NCBI GenBank assembly: GCA_937928385.1
Contig: CALEZD010000103.1
Span: forward strand, 37,833-101,832
DNA length: 64,000 bases
Source of the DNA: an uncultured Bacteroidota bacterium
Lineage (GTDB): Bacteria > Bacteroidota > Bacteroidia > Chitinophagales > Chitinophagaceae
Direction of reading: 5' to 3'
Within the stretch, counting starts at the first letter, position 1, and each line of letters begins with the position of its first letter. A model generated the notes under the pieces. That model saw nothing but the letters and a program-made list of their open reading frames with translations, did not search any database and was not told where the DNA came from. The position numbers and the translations under genes are program-made. This document shows positions 39,641-50,574 of the stretch, piece after piece.

Positions 39641-42600
39641 TTATTGTGTACCGCCTGAAGAGGATGTATCTGATAGCTTTTGTTCTACCTCTCTTTTACG
39701 TTCCTGGGTTGTATTGCCGAACAGGTCTCTGAAACTGTCAAAAGATTTCCTGTAAGATAAGCCAAAACCGCCGCGTGTAATGTTCTGGTCGGCTAATACA
39801 TCATAGCTGCTGGTCCTGAATATATTACCTCTGAAGTTGCTGCCTTCTTTTATCAGGTATTGCAGCCGGAAGTCTCCCACGGGGTTGAAGTTACTGCTAC
39901 TGCTATTGCTGGAGGTGGGTTTGCCCCAGTCTACAGAGCTGCCCACTTCTACCGTCAACCTGTCTTTAAACAGGCTTTGTGAATACCCAAGGGAAAGGGC
40001 GCTGCGTGTAGCTGACCCATCGGTAGCACCTGTTTCGTTAAAACTGTAGTTTTGGTATTTCAGGTTGATAGAAATATTATCATTCCCGGTCAGTTTATTC
40101 ACCAGGTTGGTAAGCTGCGAAGATGCGGTGCCTGAAAATATATCACTGATGTTATTCACCACACCGGCAGATGCGCCTCCGCCAAAGTTACCTTCTGCAG
40201 GAATGAAAGCGTTAACCAACAAAAGCGAAGCTACCTGGTTGAAGCGTTCCCTTTCATTCTGGTTCACCAATTCCAGCTTTTTATAAGCTATAGTGCCGGC
40301 AGCGCTTTGGTCGGGCAGTTCTATTCTAAAATCCAGTTCGGGCGTACCCAGGCTGCCGCGCATATTCAATATGACGTCTACATCGCGGGCAATTTTGGCC
40401 TGTGTGGCCTCTCTTTGCCCCAGGTCTTCTATCAGTGCTTTTTCTTTGCTGTCCAGCAGGTCGTACAAACGCGCCTTTGTTTTGTATATGCCCACCACGC
40501 TTAGTTGGGTATTATCAATGGGCCCGGCAAATTGTATCAGGCTGCCGTTCTGAAGCAGGAACTTACGCTTGAAGAATAGCTGGGGTAGGGTAAAAGTATA
40601 ATTGCCTTCGGTGATAGAGTAGTTGCCATACATACGTATATCGTTATTTGGCGGAATCTCCATGCTGATGTTACCGCTTCCTTTTGCGTTAATCGCATCC
40701 CCGGTGGCGGGATCCATGATCATTGTTATTTCGGCAAGTGGTGTCAATGCCGCATCTATATAGATGCTTAATTTGCTGGCATCTTTCTTAACTATTGTTT
40801 TATTAGAATCTCCGTATTGCTTGAAGCTGATGTAACTGTATGCGCCCAACTCGTTGGAGCCTGTGCTGAGAGGTAAGTAAAGGTGCGACTTTTGTGCCGG
40901 TTTAGCTTTTGTTATCCGCATATTGATATTGTCGAACGGCCCCGTCACGCTCAAGCTTTCAAACCCTGCCACCAGGTTGCCGTAAAACAATTCACTTTCA
41001 TTCGATTTCAGGTCTATTACCTCAAATTGAGGAGAAGTAGCCCTGATGTTCAGAGTCATCTTGTCCAGGTTTTTATGCCTTATGCCGCCTGAGATGTTGG
41101 CGGTGTTTTTAAACCTGTCATAAACAGTCATTCCGTCCAGGCTGATTTCATTATTATTAACTACAATGCCGGCTTTGGGTATATCATAGTCTGTACCGAG
41201 AAAATCAATATGAACGCCTGTATTGCTCATGTTGATTCTGCCATCAATATCAGGTGTATGCGATACTCCCTTTATGGTTACTCTGCCGTCCAGTGTACCA
41301 CGTATATTACTTACGTACCCTGCCAGTAATGGGTTTAAAACCGACAGGTGAGTATTATGCATATTGATTTCCGCATCAATAGTTTGTGATGAAGAGCTGT
41401 CAAAAGATAATTTCCCTGTCAGGGTTAGCGACCTGTCACGATAAAATATACCGGTAGTAGGTTCCATTACCACCACTTTTTTATTGTCATCGTAGTACCC
41501 CGCTATATTGATGTTGCCAATCGTATCATTACCCAATACTACATCTGTTGCTTTTATATCGCTGGTTATTTTAAGCGCTGTAAAAATATTATCTGCTTTT
41601 ATAGTACCGTTAATGCTCCCTTTTGTATCAAACTCAGAATAACCGCTTACATCTGCTATTTCTGATGCATCCAGCCCGTTGATTTGCATGACTATTCTTT
41701 GCTGCAACCCGTTATTCTCTGATTGTATGCTTATCCTCTCGCTGCCTGATTGTATAAGTAAATCATGCACTGCAAGATATCCGTCAGTGAATATTATTTT
41801 ATTGCCACCGGCTATATCCCATTTCTTTTTATTCATGTAAAACTCTGATGGTGCAAAGGAACCTTCCAATGTGTCGCCATAAGCAATTGCCTGTCCGCTG
41901 ATAGTTGCATCGCCAAAGGTGTTGCGTGAGGTGGTAGTGATTTTAAATGCTATTTTATTGCCGCCCAGGGTAGTATTAAGTTTGATGGTGCCGTTCATGG
42001 ATGTGTCGGGGAATGTCACACGTCCTACATCAGCGTCAAGTGTTAGTGTGTTGAAGTTGCCCTTTGATGTAATGCTTGTATTAGCGAAGCTAATGCTGTT
42101 GATTACTCCGTGGGGAATATCGGCATTCAATATAAGTTGCTGGTTTACTGTGTTGAGGTTGCCCTTTACAGTCGCATTGTTGAAGCCGGACATAGATGGT
42201 GCCAATACACCAAATAAACTATCCAGGTCGTGCGTGATTATTGTGAAATTTATATCTTGTTCGGGCGCGGCTTTGTCAGGTGTTTTTATGTAATTAGGTA
42301 CATACCCCGCTATATAGTATTGCATGGATAGGGGCAATGTGCTCAGTTGGTATTTACCTTCCATCTTGGCGGTAAAGGCATTGCTGTTTACAGACATTTG
42401 TTTGATGCCTTCAGCGGTTTCGGTTGCCAGTATGTATACCGAGTCAAGGTCTAACCGGTGGTCATTTCTTTTCAGGTCAATATTATAGAGCCTGGCATAT
42501 CCTGTAAAATCGTCAATGCTTGTACCTTCCCAATCCAGGTCAAAGTCAGCTACGAGGTTTACCTGGTCATTGCTAACCAGTTTCAAAGCTGTCAGGTCGC

Positions 42601-44440
42601 TCTGAAGCAGGTTGGCCTTCGCATTGATTTTTATTAAATCACCACTAAAGTCAGCTATACCATAAAAACCCATTGAGATATTAGAGTCTGCTATCAGCAG
42701 GTCGCCGCTGAATTTTTCTTTTTCCAGCTTGCCGTCAACAACAATGCCGGTATAGGCATATCCCCTGTATTCTATTTTATCTATGTTGCTTTCAAAGGAT
42801 ATAGTATTGCCACCTTTTTCCAAAATGCCGTTAACATCACCGTTTAAGGTGATGGCGCCCAGGTCGGGTTTGCGTAGCAAAGTACCGAGCTGAAGGTCTG
42901 TAACATTCATTTTTCCTTCAAAAATGGTTGTGGTACTGCCGGGCATCTTCATCGACACGTCAGATACAATCGTTCCCAGGTTGCTGGCTATAGTACCGTT
43001 TACCACGAAGTTGTTGATATACCCCCTGAAATCCCCTTTGAACTGTGCCCTGGTAATAGTGCTGATATCTATGGCATCACTTTTTCTTAATGAAGGTGCA
43101 TACCTGCTCAATCCTTCGCCACTGGTATATAGTTCACCATCATAGTAATAGATAAATGTGTGCTCAATGTCAGGCAGCCCCTCCATGGTCAGGTTCCCTT
43201 TTATAGTAGTTAAGCCGTCATTCAGGTACAGTTTTTGGCCTTCAATATCTGCTACAGTACCCTTTACATTGCCCGAAAGGTTGACAACAGCAGGATATTC
43301 CCTCAATACAGGTGCGAAATACGCTATATCTTTTATGTCCACTTTCGATTGTTCCAGGTTGACCACCATCACTACTTTGTTGATGTAGTCCAGGAAATCG
43401 GGAAAACGGTCGTAGTGCATCGCGTAATAATCCTGTAGCTTGCTGTTGTTGGTTTCCAGGTATAGGTCCTTACATATAGCTTCGGTAGGCGATAGTCGTA
43501 CATCTGCCTTCAGTTTTTTTACTACCAGCCCACTACGTTCCCTGGCTGAAAGATTATTAAGTTTCGCAGTTAATGTGTCTGCATCAATATGAACATCGTC
43601 AATGTCAATGTTAATATTACTCACCCGGATATGAGCTGGGTCAAATTCCCCGGGTAATGGGTCTCTTTGTATATGGTCTAAGCTGAAATAACAATCATCC
43701 AGTTCCAGTTCCGATAGTTTTATATCATAGTTGCCGGGGTTAAATGCTGTCGTGTCAATATGTTTAAGAAGATTGCTTTTGGGTTTTGGGGGCCTTCCTC
43801 CTTCGTAGTCTCGCAACATTATCCTGGCTGCTGTCGCACTGATATTGTTTATTTCTATTTTTTTCTTTTTGAGGTCAATGTTGTCTGCGTCAATATGAAA
43901 TCTGCCCACCTCGAAATTCAAGTCACTGCCTACCCATGCGTCATTCATATAGAAACGTACGTTGCCCAGGTCTACTTCTTTCAGGTCAATATCTATCGCA
44001 TTACCTTCCTGTTTAGATGGCTTCTTTTTGCTACTGCTGAAACCGTCTATTACAAACTGGTAATTCCATTCGTCTGATTTTGCTGTTCTGTACAGGTTGG
44101 CATAAGCATTGTGCAACCCAATGTATTTTATTACAGGTTTATCCTTTCTGAAGATGAACCAGTCTGTAATGCGGAAATTTATTGAGCCGGCATAGAGCAA
44201 TGTGTCATTTTGTTGGTCGGCTATATATACGCCTTCCACTTTTAGCTGGTTCAGAAAATCCAGCCTTACGTGCCGGATACTAACGGTAGTTTTTAATTGG
44301 TCAGACAACCGTCCTGCTACTTCTTTGGTAATGTAGTTTTGTACAGAGGTCAGGTTCAATAACAACACAACCAGCAATACAAGGCTGATGAAACCAATGG
44401 CTACATATTGTAATATTTTAAGAAATCGTCTCAGAAACAA
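39641..44440 (-). CDS. tamB: TamB/DUF490-domain protein (AsmA-like bridge)
   Basis: A 1599-residue protein, the largest in the window. An N-terminal membrane anchor (LQYVAIGFISLVLLVVLLLNL) is followed by a very long beta-rich periplasmic region with repeated amphipathic strands, a hydrophobic-groove architecture, and the C-terminal DUF490 domain from about residue 1150 (TEGNYTFTLPQLFFKRKFLL, GPIDNTQLSVVGIYKT). TamB-like proteins span the periplasm and carry phospholipids to the outer membrane. The start codon is TTG: an in-frame stop lies immediately upstream, and membrane-anchor coding begins at once. An unusual number of Asn, Asp and Ser residues is typical for this family. TamA is not encoded here; in Bacteroidota its place may be taken by another BamA-family protein. 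Confidence 0.88.
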   Translation of the reverse strand: MFLRRFLKILQYVAIGFISLVLLVVLLLNLTSVQNYITKEVAGRLSDQLKTTVSIRHVRLDFLNQLKVEGVYIADQQNDTLLYAGSINFRITDWFIFRKDKPVIKYIGLHNAYANLYRTAKSDEWNYQFVIDGFSSSKKKPSKQEGNAIDIDLKEVDLGNVRFYMNDAWVGSDLNFEVGRFHIDADNIDLKKKKIEINNISATAARIMLRDYEGGRPPKPKSNLLKHIDTTAFNPGNYDIKLSELELDDCYFSLDHIQRDPLPGEFDPAHIRVSNINIDIDDVHIDADTLTAKLNNLSARERSGLVVKKLKADVRLSPTEAICKDLYLETNNSKLQDYYAMHYDRFPDFLDYINKVVMVVNLEQSKVDIKDIAYFAPVLREYPAVVNLSGNVKGTVADIEGQKLYLNDGLTTIKGNLTMEGLPDIEHTFIYYYDGELYTSGEGLSRYAPSLRKSDAIDISTITRAQFKGDFRGYINNFVVNGTIASNLGTIVSDVSMKMPGSTTTIFEGKMNVTDLQLGTLLRKPDLGAITLNGDVNGILEKGGNTISFESNIDKIEYRGYAYTGIVVDGKLEKEKFSGDLLIADSNISMGFYGIADFSGDLIKINAKANLLQSDLTALKLVSNDQVNLVADFDLDWEGTSIDDFTGYARLYNIDLKRNDHRLDLDSVYILATETAEGIKQMSVNSNAFTAKMEGKYQLSTLPLSMQYYIAGYVPNYIKTPDKAAPEQDINFTIITHDLDSLFGVLAPSMSGFNNATVKGNLNTVNQQLILNADIPHGVINSISFANTSITSKGNFNTLTLDADVGRVTFPDTSMNGTIKLNTTLGGNKIAFKITTTSRNTFGDATISGQAIAYGDTLEGSFAPSEFYMNKKKWDIAGGNKIIFTDGYLAVHDLLIQSGSERISIQSENNGLQQRIVMQINGLDASEIADVSGYSEFDTKGSINGTIKADNIFTALKITSDIKATDVVLGNDTIGNINIAGYYDDNKKVVVMEPTTGIFYRDRSLTLTGKLSFDSSSSQTIDAEINMHNTHLSVLNPLLAGYVSNIRGTLDGRVTIKGVSHTPDIDGRINMSNTGVHIDFLGTDYDIPKAGIVVNNNEISLDGMTVYDRFKNTANISGGIRHKNLDKMTLNIRATSPQFEVIDLKSNESELFYGNLVAGFESLSVTGPFDNINMRITKAKPAQKSHLYLPLSTGSNELGAYSYISFKQYGDSNKTIVKKDASKLSIYIDAALTPLAEITMIMDPATGDAINAKGSGNISMEIPPNNDIRMYGNYSITEGNYTFTLPQLFFKRKFLLQNGSLIQFAGPIDNTQLSVVGIYKTKARLYDLLDSKEKALIEDLGQREATQAKIARDVDVILNMRGSLGTPELDFRIELPDQSAAGTIAYKKLELVNQNERERFNQVASLLLVNAFIPAEGNFGGGASAGVVNNISDIFSGTASSQLTNLVNKLTGNDNISINLKYQNYSFNETGATDGSATRSALSLGYSQSLFKDRLTVEVGSSVDWGKPTSSNSSSSNFNPVGDFRLQYLIKEGSNFRGNIFRTSSYDVLADQNITRGGFGLSYRKSFDSFRDLFGNTTQERKREVEQKLSDTSSSGGTQ

Positions 44441-44464
44441 TTATTTATGCGGTTGTGCAGTATA

Positions 44465-44472
44465 CAAAAGTA
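44465..44472 (-). promoter_or_regulatory. -7 element for tamB
   Basis: TACTTTTG on the minus strand (plus CAAAAGTA, 44465-44472), exact consensus, 24 bases before the TTG start at 44440. Confidence 0.45.
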
Positions 44473-44644
44473 ATACGCTTTATTCCATATCCCATGTATG
44501 GTTTTGTTAATAAATGAAAGCTGTGAAATGGTTTAAACGTGATTTTTCAGGGTATTTTAGGTATTACTTAGGGTTGTTTGTCAAATCAGCCTTAATTTAC
44601 AATCCGGTTTTCTGATATTATTTCTAAAACAATACTTTTTCAAG

Positions 44645-46771
44645 ATGAGAAAAGTTTCAATTTGCACCCTCTTGTTATCATTGGCAATAAATATGCATGC
44701 ACAGGACAATGCGGCTTTTAAAGGCCGGTACCCCGACACGAAAAAAACTGCTGAAACAGACACCTATTTTGGTACCAAAGTAGATGACCCGTACCGCTGG
44801 CTGGAAGATGACCTGTCTGAAGAAACCAAGGATTGGGTACAGAAGCAAAATAAGGTAACACAGGATTATTTGTCAAAAATCCCTTTTCGCGATGCAATAA
44901 AAAAGAGGCTGACGGAACTATGGAACTACGAAAAGTACAGTGCCCCTTTCAAAGAAGGTGATTATACTTACTTCTATAAAAACAACGGCCTGCAAAACCA
45001 ATATGTTCTGTACAGGCAAAAGGGTAATGGGCAACCCGAGGTGTTTCTCGACCCAAATAAGTTTTCAAAAGACGGTACTACATCACTCGCCGGCATTAGT
45101 TTTACCAAGGATGGTTCACTGTGTGCCTACCAGATTTCAGAAGGTGGTTCAGACTGGCGAAAGGTGATAGTGCTGGAAACAAAGACTAAAACGATGCTGG
45201 ACGATACCCTGATGGATGTCAAGTTCAGTGGCTTGTCGTGGAAGAATAATGAAGGGTTTTATTACAGCAGTTATGACAAGCCCAAACAGGGTAGCCAGTT
45301 GTCGGGTAAAACCCAGCACCACAAATTGTTTTTCCATAAATTAGGCACAGCCCAAAGTTCAGACCAGTTGATATTTGGAGGTGCTGAAACCCCCAGGCGC
45401 TACATTGGCGGACATGTGACAGAAGACCAGCAATACCTGGTGATTTCTGCCGCTAATGCTACCTATGGCAATGAGCTGTACCTGCAATCATTAAAAGAAC
45501 CCAACGCACCAATTGTGCCAATGGTCACGGGTTTTGAGTCGGAACATGATGTAGTGTATGCTGAGGGAGGAAAGCTGTATATACTTACCAATGCCGGCGC
45601 TCCTAACAGGCGGGTAGCTGTGACAGAGGCAGCCAGGCCCGCTATCAACTACTGGCAGCCGCTGATACCCCAAAACAGGTTTCCTATGAGTGTGGCCAGT
45701 TGCGGAGGCCGGTTGTTTGTCACTTATCTGAAAGATGCGGTGTCTGAAGTAAAACAATACGACCTGAACGGGCAGGAATTGGATGTAGTGCAACTACCCG
45801 GCTTGGGTACAGCATCGGGTTTCGGGGGCAAAAAGGAAGATAAAGAACTGTACTACAGCTTCACATCTTATGTATATCCCCCTACTATTTTTAAATACGA
45901 TATAAAGACGGGTAAATCTGAACTCTATAAAAAATCAGGTGTAAACTTCGACCCTGAACAATATGAAACCAAACAGGTATTCTATCCTTCACTGCCCGAT
46001 GGTACAGAAGTGCCTATGATTATTACTTACAAAAAAGGTATGAAGCTAACGGGTAAAAACCCCGTGCTGCTGTATGGTTATGGAGGATTTAATGTCAGCC
46101 TTACTCCTTCCTTCAGCGTCAGCAACCTGGTATTTATGGAAAACGGAGGCGTGTATGCAGTAGCCAACCTGCGTGGTGGTGGAGAGTATGGAGATGACTG
46201 GCACAATATGGGTACTAAAATGCAGAAGCAAAATGTATTCAACGATTTCATTTCTGCTGCTCAATATCTAATTGACGAGAAATATACATCTACGGACTAC
46301 CTGGCTATTGCAGGGGGCTCCAATGGCGGCTTGCTGGTAGGTGCTTGTATGACACAACGCCCTGAATTATTTAAAGTTTGTTTCCCCGCTGTAGGTGTGC
46401 TGGATATGTTGCGTTATCACAAATTCACCGCCGGGGCGGGCTGGGCTTACGATTATGGTACTGCCGATGAAAGCGAAGAGATGTTCAAATATTTACTGGC
46501 ATACTCGCCTGTGCACAATACCAAACCGGGCACTTGTTACCCTGCAACTATGGTTACTACGGCTGACCATGACGACAGGGTAGTGCCGGCACACTCATTT
46601 AAGTTTGCAGCGGCGCTGCAAGCTGCACAGGGTTGTGATAAACCGGCATTGATAAGAATTGAAACCAAGGCGGGGCATGGCGCAGGCAAGCCTACATCTA
46701 TGATCATACAGGAACAAGCAGATAAGTGGGCGTTTCTGCTGTACAACATGGGTTTAAGCTATAGCAGGTAG
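44645..46771 (+). CDS. Prolyl oligopeptidase family serine peptidase (S9A), exported
   Basis: A 708-residue peptidase with a signal peptide (ICTLLLSLAINMHAQ), so periplasmic. After a beta-propeller domain (about 80-430) comes the alpha/beta hydrolase part with Ser559 in GGSNGGLLVGA, Asp643/Asp644 in DHDDRVVPAHS and His678 in KAGHGAGKP, the complete catalytic triad. Prolyl oligopeptidases cleave short peptides after proline; the propeller excludes large substrates. The -7-like TACTTTTT (44633-44640) ends 4 bases before the ATG. It sits between two divergent or converging AsmA-like genes but has no evident functional link to them. Confidence 0.94.
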   Translation: MRKVSICTLLLSLAINMHAQDNAAFKGRYPDTKKTAETDTYFGTKVDDPYRWLEDDLSEETKDWVQKQNKVTQDYLSKIPFRDAIKKRLTELWNYEKYSAPFKEGDYTYFYKNNGLQNQYVLYRQKGNGQPEVFLDPNKFSKDGTTSLAGISFTKDGSLCAYQISEGGSDWRKVIVLETKTKTMLDDTLMDVKFSGLSWKNNEGFYYSSYDKPKQGSQLSGKTQHHKLFFHKLGTAQSSDQLIFGGAETPRRYIGGHVTEDQQYLVISAANATYGNELYLQSLKEPNAPIVPMVTGFESEHDVVYAEGGKLYILTNAGAPNRRVAVTEAARPAINYWQPLIPQNRFPMSVASCGGRLFVTYLKDAVSEVKQYDLNGQELDVVQLPGLGTASGFGGKKEDKELYYSFTSYVYPPTIFKYDIKTGKSELYKKSGVNFDPEQYETKQVFYPSLPDGTEVPMIITYKKGMKLTGKNPVLLYGYGGFNVSLTPSFSVSNLVFMENGGVYAVANLRGGGEYGDDWHNMGTKMQKQNVFNDFISAAQYLIDEKYTSTDYLAIAGGSNGGLLVGACMTQRPELFKVCFPAVGVLDMLRYHKFTAGAGWAYDYGTADESEEMFKYLLAYSPVHNTKPGTCYPATMVTTADHDDRVVPAHSFKFAAALQAAQGCDKPALIRIETKAGHGAGKPTSMIIQEQADKWAFLLYNMGLSYSR

Positions 46772-46794
46772 CAAACAGGCTTCATCAGGCTGGG

Positions 46795-46832
46795 GAAAGG
46801 GAATAAAATCATTACGGATTTTGTTCCCTTTC
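46795..46832. terminator. Convergent terminator
   Basis: GAAAGGGAA (46795-46803) pairs with TTCCCTTTC (46824-46832), with AAAATC/GGATTTT extending the stem inside. It lies between the peptidase gene and the end of the converging AsmA-like gene, whose stop it includes. Confidence 0.75.
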
Positions 46833-48602
46833 TTTTCTGCGCTCTTTCCTTCGTTCTTTCCTTTCTTCCCTGTCTTTGGTGAAAAATTCTCTTATCTGTG
46901 TGTTTTTGTCAGCGGCTTCTTTTTCGTTGTTACGTATCCAGTCTATTACCTCCATATCCCTGATGGCTGTTTCCTGTACGCCTTGCAGTATGCTTTTCCA
47001 TACCAGGTTGAAGAAGGATTTCATTTCATCCCTTTCTACCTGTGTTTCAGCTTTCCTTATTTCTTCGCCCGGCATGGGGTTGCTGGAGTACAGTACCATA
47101 TTGTTGGCAATGAATGTCAACAGGCCTTTTTTACGGTTGCCGTTTTCTATGTTTTCAGGTTTTTTCAGTATTCGTATACCCAGGTTGTTGTACAGCATGG
47201 TGAACTTGCCCCTGGCCTGACTTTCATCGCCTGTTAGTACCAGGTTCATGCTCTTCATGCTGAATGATTTTATTTCAACATTTGAGAAAGCTTTGGTCTG
47301 TTCGTTGATTTGCCTGCTTTGTAAAGCCCCCAGCCTTGCATCTACCGCAAATGTCCCTTTGGGGTCGTCCAGTACGAAACGGAAAGTGGCTTTCGCATCA
47401 GTGTATTTACTGAATTTACCCTGCAGGGTCACTATGCAATGCTTGTCTTTTTGCACCCATTCGGTTATGTTGGTGATATTAGTAAGGTTACCATGAATAT
47501 TATCGAAATGAATATTCCCTCTCTTATCTGTTTGTTCCACTATCTCTGAATAGGTAAGGCTGCCGTCATGAATTTTTACCTGTTCTATATACAACGGCAG
47601 TTGAAGTTTTTGCAACAGTTGGTTAGGGTAGTTGCCCATTTTACTTTTAGTATTTGGTGGCAACCGCCTGTCCATCAGTATGTTTATCTTGCTGTGGTTA
47701 AGGTGTATTGCGGCAATATGCAGTTCGCCTTTCCCCAGCAGTTTATTCCTGTTTATACCGGTTAGTTCTACTGTTGGGAAGTCCAGCTCAAATATTTCTT
47801 TCTGACTGTTTAGGTTACTCAGAAATTCCTTCTGCGAAGTCCTGAGTTTCAATTGCAGATTCCTGGCGGTCAACTTATTGTCCTCCGTACTAAAACGGAT
47901 TTGCGCCAGGCTGAAATTATAGTCGGACTGTGGAGCATTGTATGTAAGAGATTTAATATCTGCAACAAAACTTTCCGAAAGCAAAAACCTTGATGTATCC
48001 TTTATGCTTTCTTCCCCCAACTCCCAGTCATTCATTTCTATATTGCAATGGTTAAGCAGCAGGGTATTGGTGTCTTTATGCTTGGTTACGGCATATCTTA
48101 TATCTGCAGCCTTCATATATACTGTGCCGGCAGTAAATGCTCTTTCAATCAGGGCAGGCGCTGTTGTGTCATTTACTGTTAATGATGTATCTGTTTTATA
48201 CACGGTTATAACCGGCCTTATTATCGCAAAAGTTCCGCAGCTATACCCCTCGCCTCCGGTCAGTTTGTCCCACATGATGCTGCTAACAGTCAACCTGGGC
48301 ACTACTACATCCACATATACAGGTTTTGCTGTGCTGTCTTTATTTCGCCGGGCTATTTCAGTACTGTCAGCCCACAGGTGTACGCCTTTCAGGGTTACAC
48401 TACGGTTCAGTATATTGATAGATACATTTTTTACCGATATCCTGTACAGGCTATCGGTGGCATCAGCCACAGCCACAGGCAGAGCTTTATGGATGATAGC
48501 TTTATACTTATATGCTACAATATACCCGACAACCACCATCCCTGCCAGTATAAAGGCGCAAATACCTATGATGATTTTTTTCTTTTTGTTGAGTCGCAGC
48601 AC
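46812..48602 (-). CDS. AsmA/DUF748-like inner-membrane-anchored protein
   Basis: A 596-residue protein with a basic N-terminus (LNKKKK), one membrane segment (IIIGICAFILAGMVVVGYIVA) and a long beta-rich periplasmic part similar in style to AsmA proteins, which help move lipids or assemble the outer membrane. The C-terminus is highly charged (ERKERRKERRKERE). The start is read as GTG at 48602; the next downstream Met would lose the membrane anchor. Family membership is by architecture, not by a diagnostic motif. Expressed alone. Confidence 0.65.
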   Translation of the reverse strand: MLRLNKKKKIIIGICAFILAGMVVVGYIVAYKYKAIIHKALPVAVADATDSLYRISVKNVSINILNRSVTLKGVHLWADSTEIARRNKDSTAKPVYVDVVVPRLTVSSIMWDKLTGGEGYSCGTFAIIRPVITVYKTDTSLTVNDTTAPALIERAFTAGTVYMKAADIRYAVTKHKDTNTLLLNHCNIEMNDWELGEESIKDTSRFLLSESFVADIKSLTYNAPQSDYNFSLAQIRFSTEDNKLTARNLQLKLRTSQKEFLSNLNSQKEIFELDFPTVELTGINRNKLLGKGELHIAAIHLNHSKINILMDRRLPPNTKSKMGNYPNQLLQKLQLPLYIEQVKIHDGSLTYSEIVEQTDKRGNIHFDNIHGNLTNITNITEWVQKDKHCIVTLQGKFSKYTDAKATFRFVLDDPKGTFAVDARLGALQSRQINEQTKAFSNVEIKSFSMKSMNLVLTGDESQARGKFTMLYNNLGIRILKKPENIENGNRKKGLLTFIANNMVLYSSNPMPGEEIRKAETQVERDEMKSFFNLVWKSILQGVQETAIRDMEVIDWIRNNEKEAADKNTQIREFFTKDREERKERRKERRKEREQNP

Positions 48603-48727
48603 GAAATTGGTGTTTGGTACAATATACTGACAATGGAAGTTAGCTATTCCCCTATTTATTATAATCAGGATTTATCAACAATCGTTGATTAAGGGTTATC
48701 TTGCACAAGTTTTTAAAGTTCAATATT

Positions 48728-50512
48728 ATGTACCGTTCGCATACGTGTGGTGAGTTACGCATTAATAATATAAATGAGCAGGTCGTGCTGTCTGGTTGGG
48801 TACAAACTGTCAGGAAGTTTGGCGCTATCACTTTTGTAGACCTGCGCGACCGTTATGGTATCACACAGTTGTTGTTCAACGAAAAGTTCAACAGCGCTCT
48901 TGATAATGCCCCCCTGGGCCGCGAGTATGTAATACAGGCTACAGGTATTGTATTGGAACGTAGCAATAAGAATGCTAAGATACCCACCGGCGATATAGAA
49001 ATTGAGGTGACAGAATATAAGATACTCAACAAGTCGGCCGTACCGCCTTTTACTATCGAAGAAGAAACTGACGGCGGCGATGAACTGCTGATGAAATACC
49101 GTTACCTCGATTTGAGGCGTGCTCCCTTGCGCCGCAATATGGAACTGCGGTATAAGGTGAACAGGGCTGTGAGGAATTACCTGGATACTTTGGGCTTTAT
49201 GGAAATTGAAACCCCCTTCCTTATAAAGTCAACCCCGGAGGGTGCGCGCGATTTCATCGTTCCCTCTCGTATGAACACCAACCAGTTTTATGCCCTCCCT
49301 CAAAGTCCCCAGACCTTCAAGCAACTGCTGATGGTGAGCGGTTACGACCGGTATTTCCAGGTAGTGAAATGTTTTCGTGATGAAGACCTGCGCGCCGACA
49401 GGCAGCCGGAGTTTACACAGGTAGATTGCGAAATGAGTTTTGTAGAACAGGAGGATGTACTGCAAACCTTTGAAGGGTTAATGAAACATATTTTCGATGA
49501 GGTAAAGGGGCTGCAGTTTAATGAGCCCTTCCCCCGTATGACATGGGATGAAGCTATGTGGAGCTACGGTAACGACAAACCGGATATCCGGTTTGGCATG
49601 ACCATCAATAACTGTAAGGCAAAGGGTGAAGTGCATACTCCTGTTTTGAATGGGGTAGACTTTAAAGTTTTTACCGATGCTGAAACAATACTGGCTATTG
49701 CAGTGCCGGGTGCTGCTGAATACACCCGCAAGCAACTGGATGAGCTTACCGAATGGGTAAAACGCCCTCAAATAGGTATGACAGGGCTGATTTATGTAAA
49801 ATGCAACGCTGATGGTACTTTTAAAAGTAGTATAGATAAGTTCCTGAACGAGGAACAGCAGAAAGAACTCGCAGGTTTTTGCAACGCCAATGCAGGCGAT
49901 TTGATACTGGTACTGGCAGGTGCAGAAGACCGTACCCGAAAGGCTATGAGTGAGTTGCGCCTGGAAATGGGTAATCGCCTTGGGCTGCGCGATAACGCGG
50001 TATATAAGCCGCTTTGGGTAACTGATTTCCCGCTATTGGAACACGATGCGGAAGAAAACCGCTGGGCAGCCCGGCACCACCCGTTCACGTCGCCCAAGCC
50101 GGAACACGAAGCGTGGCTGGGGATGCCCGAGAAATATGGTGAAATTAAGGCCAATGCCTACGATATAGTGCTCAACGGTACTGAAGTGGGAGGGGGGTCA
50201 ATCCGTATTTTTCAGCGTGATATGCAGGAAAAGATGTTCGCAACCCTGGGTATGAGTAAGGAAGAGGCGCTGGACAAGTTTGGGTTCCTGCTGGGGGCCT
50301 TTGAATATGGCGCCCCGCCTCACGGGGGTATCGCCCTGGGTTTCGACAGGCTTTGCGCACTTTTAGGCGGCCAGGAGTCCATACGGGACTTCATCGCTTT
50401 CCCTAAAAACAACGCAGGCCGCGATATGATGCTGGATGCCCCGTCCGCGGTAGATAAAAAACAGCTGGATGAATTGAATATCAGCCTGGTGGAAGAAAAA
50501 AAACCTGCATAG
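48728..50512 (+). CDS. aspS: Aspartyl-tRNA synthetase
   Basis: Charges tRNA-Asp. From ATG 48728 the product is 594 residues, the bacterial length: anticodon-binding OB fold (about 1-110, with [20 protein letters not shown]), class II motif 1 and YRYLDLRR, motif 2 [18 protein letters not shown], the bacterial GAD insertion domain (about 290-430), and motif 3 [13 protein letters not shown]. The AspRS-specific NPPEF-like piece is replaced by the usual [10 protein letters not shown] region. A TATCTTGC element near 48697 resembles a -7 box. Confidence 0.97.
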   Translation: MYRSHTCGELRINNINEQVVLSGWVQTVRKFGAITFVDLRDRYGITQLLFNEKFNSALDNAPLGREYVIQATGIVLERSNKNAKIPTGDIEIEVTEYKILNKSAVPPFTIEEETDGGDELLMKYRYLDLRRAPLRRNMELRYKVNRAVRNYLDTLGFMEIETPFLIKSTPEGARDFIVPSRMNTNQFYALPQSPQTFKQLLMVSGYDRYFQVVKCFRDEDLRADRQPEFTQVDCEMSFVEQEDVLQTFEGLMKHIFDEVKGLQFNEPFPRMTWDEAMWSYGNDKPDIRFGMTINNCKAKGEVHTPVLNGVDFKVFTDAETILAIAVPGAAEYTRKQLDELTEWVKRPQIGMTGLIYVKCNADGTFKSSIDKFLNEEQQKELAGFCNANAGDLILVLAGAEDRTRKAMSELRLEMGNRLGLRDNAVYKPLWVTDFPLLEHDAEENRWAARHHPFTSPKPEHEAWLGMPEKYGEIKANAYDIVLNGTEVGGGSIRIFQRDMQEKMFATLGMSKEEALDKFGFLLGAFEYGAPPHGGIALGFDRLCALLGGQESIRDFIAFPKNNAGRDMMLDAPSAVDKKQLDELNISLVEEKKPA

Positions 50513-50527
50513 AATAAATGGGGTATT

Positions 50528-50556
50528 TTGATTTTATCAGCGGATTATTATCTTTA
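50528..50556 (+). promoter_or_regulatory. Promoter of the lipoprotein gene
   Basis: TTG at 50528-50530, 18-base spacer, TATCTTTA at 50549-50556 (one mismatch), start codon at 50575. Confidence 0.55.
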
Positions 50557-50574
50557 TAGCTGTAATATAGTGCT

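Noticed and set aside
47938..48630. Open frame of 230 codons opposite the AsmA-like gene
   Set aside because: Complement of a Thr/Lys/Asp-rich beta protein gives a false hydrophobic Ser/Leu-rich translation; not a membrane protein gene.
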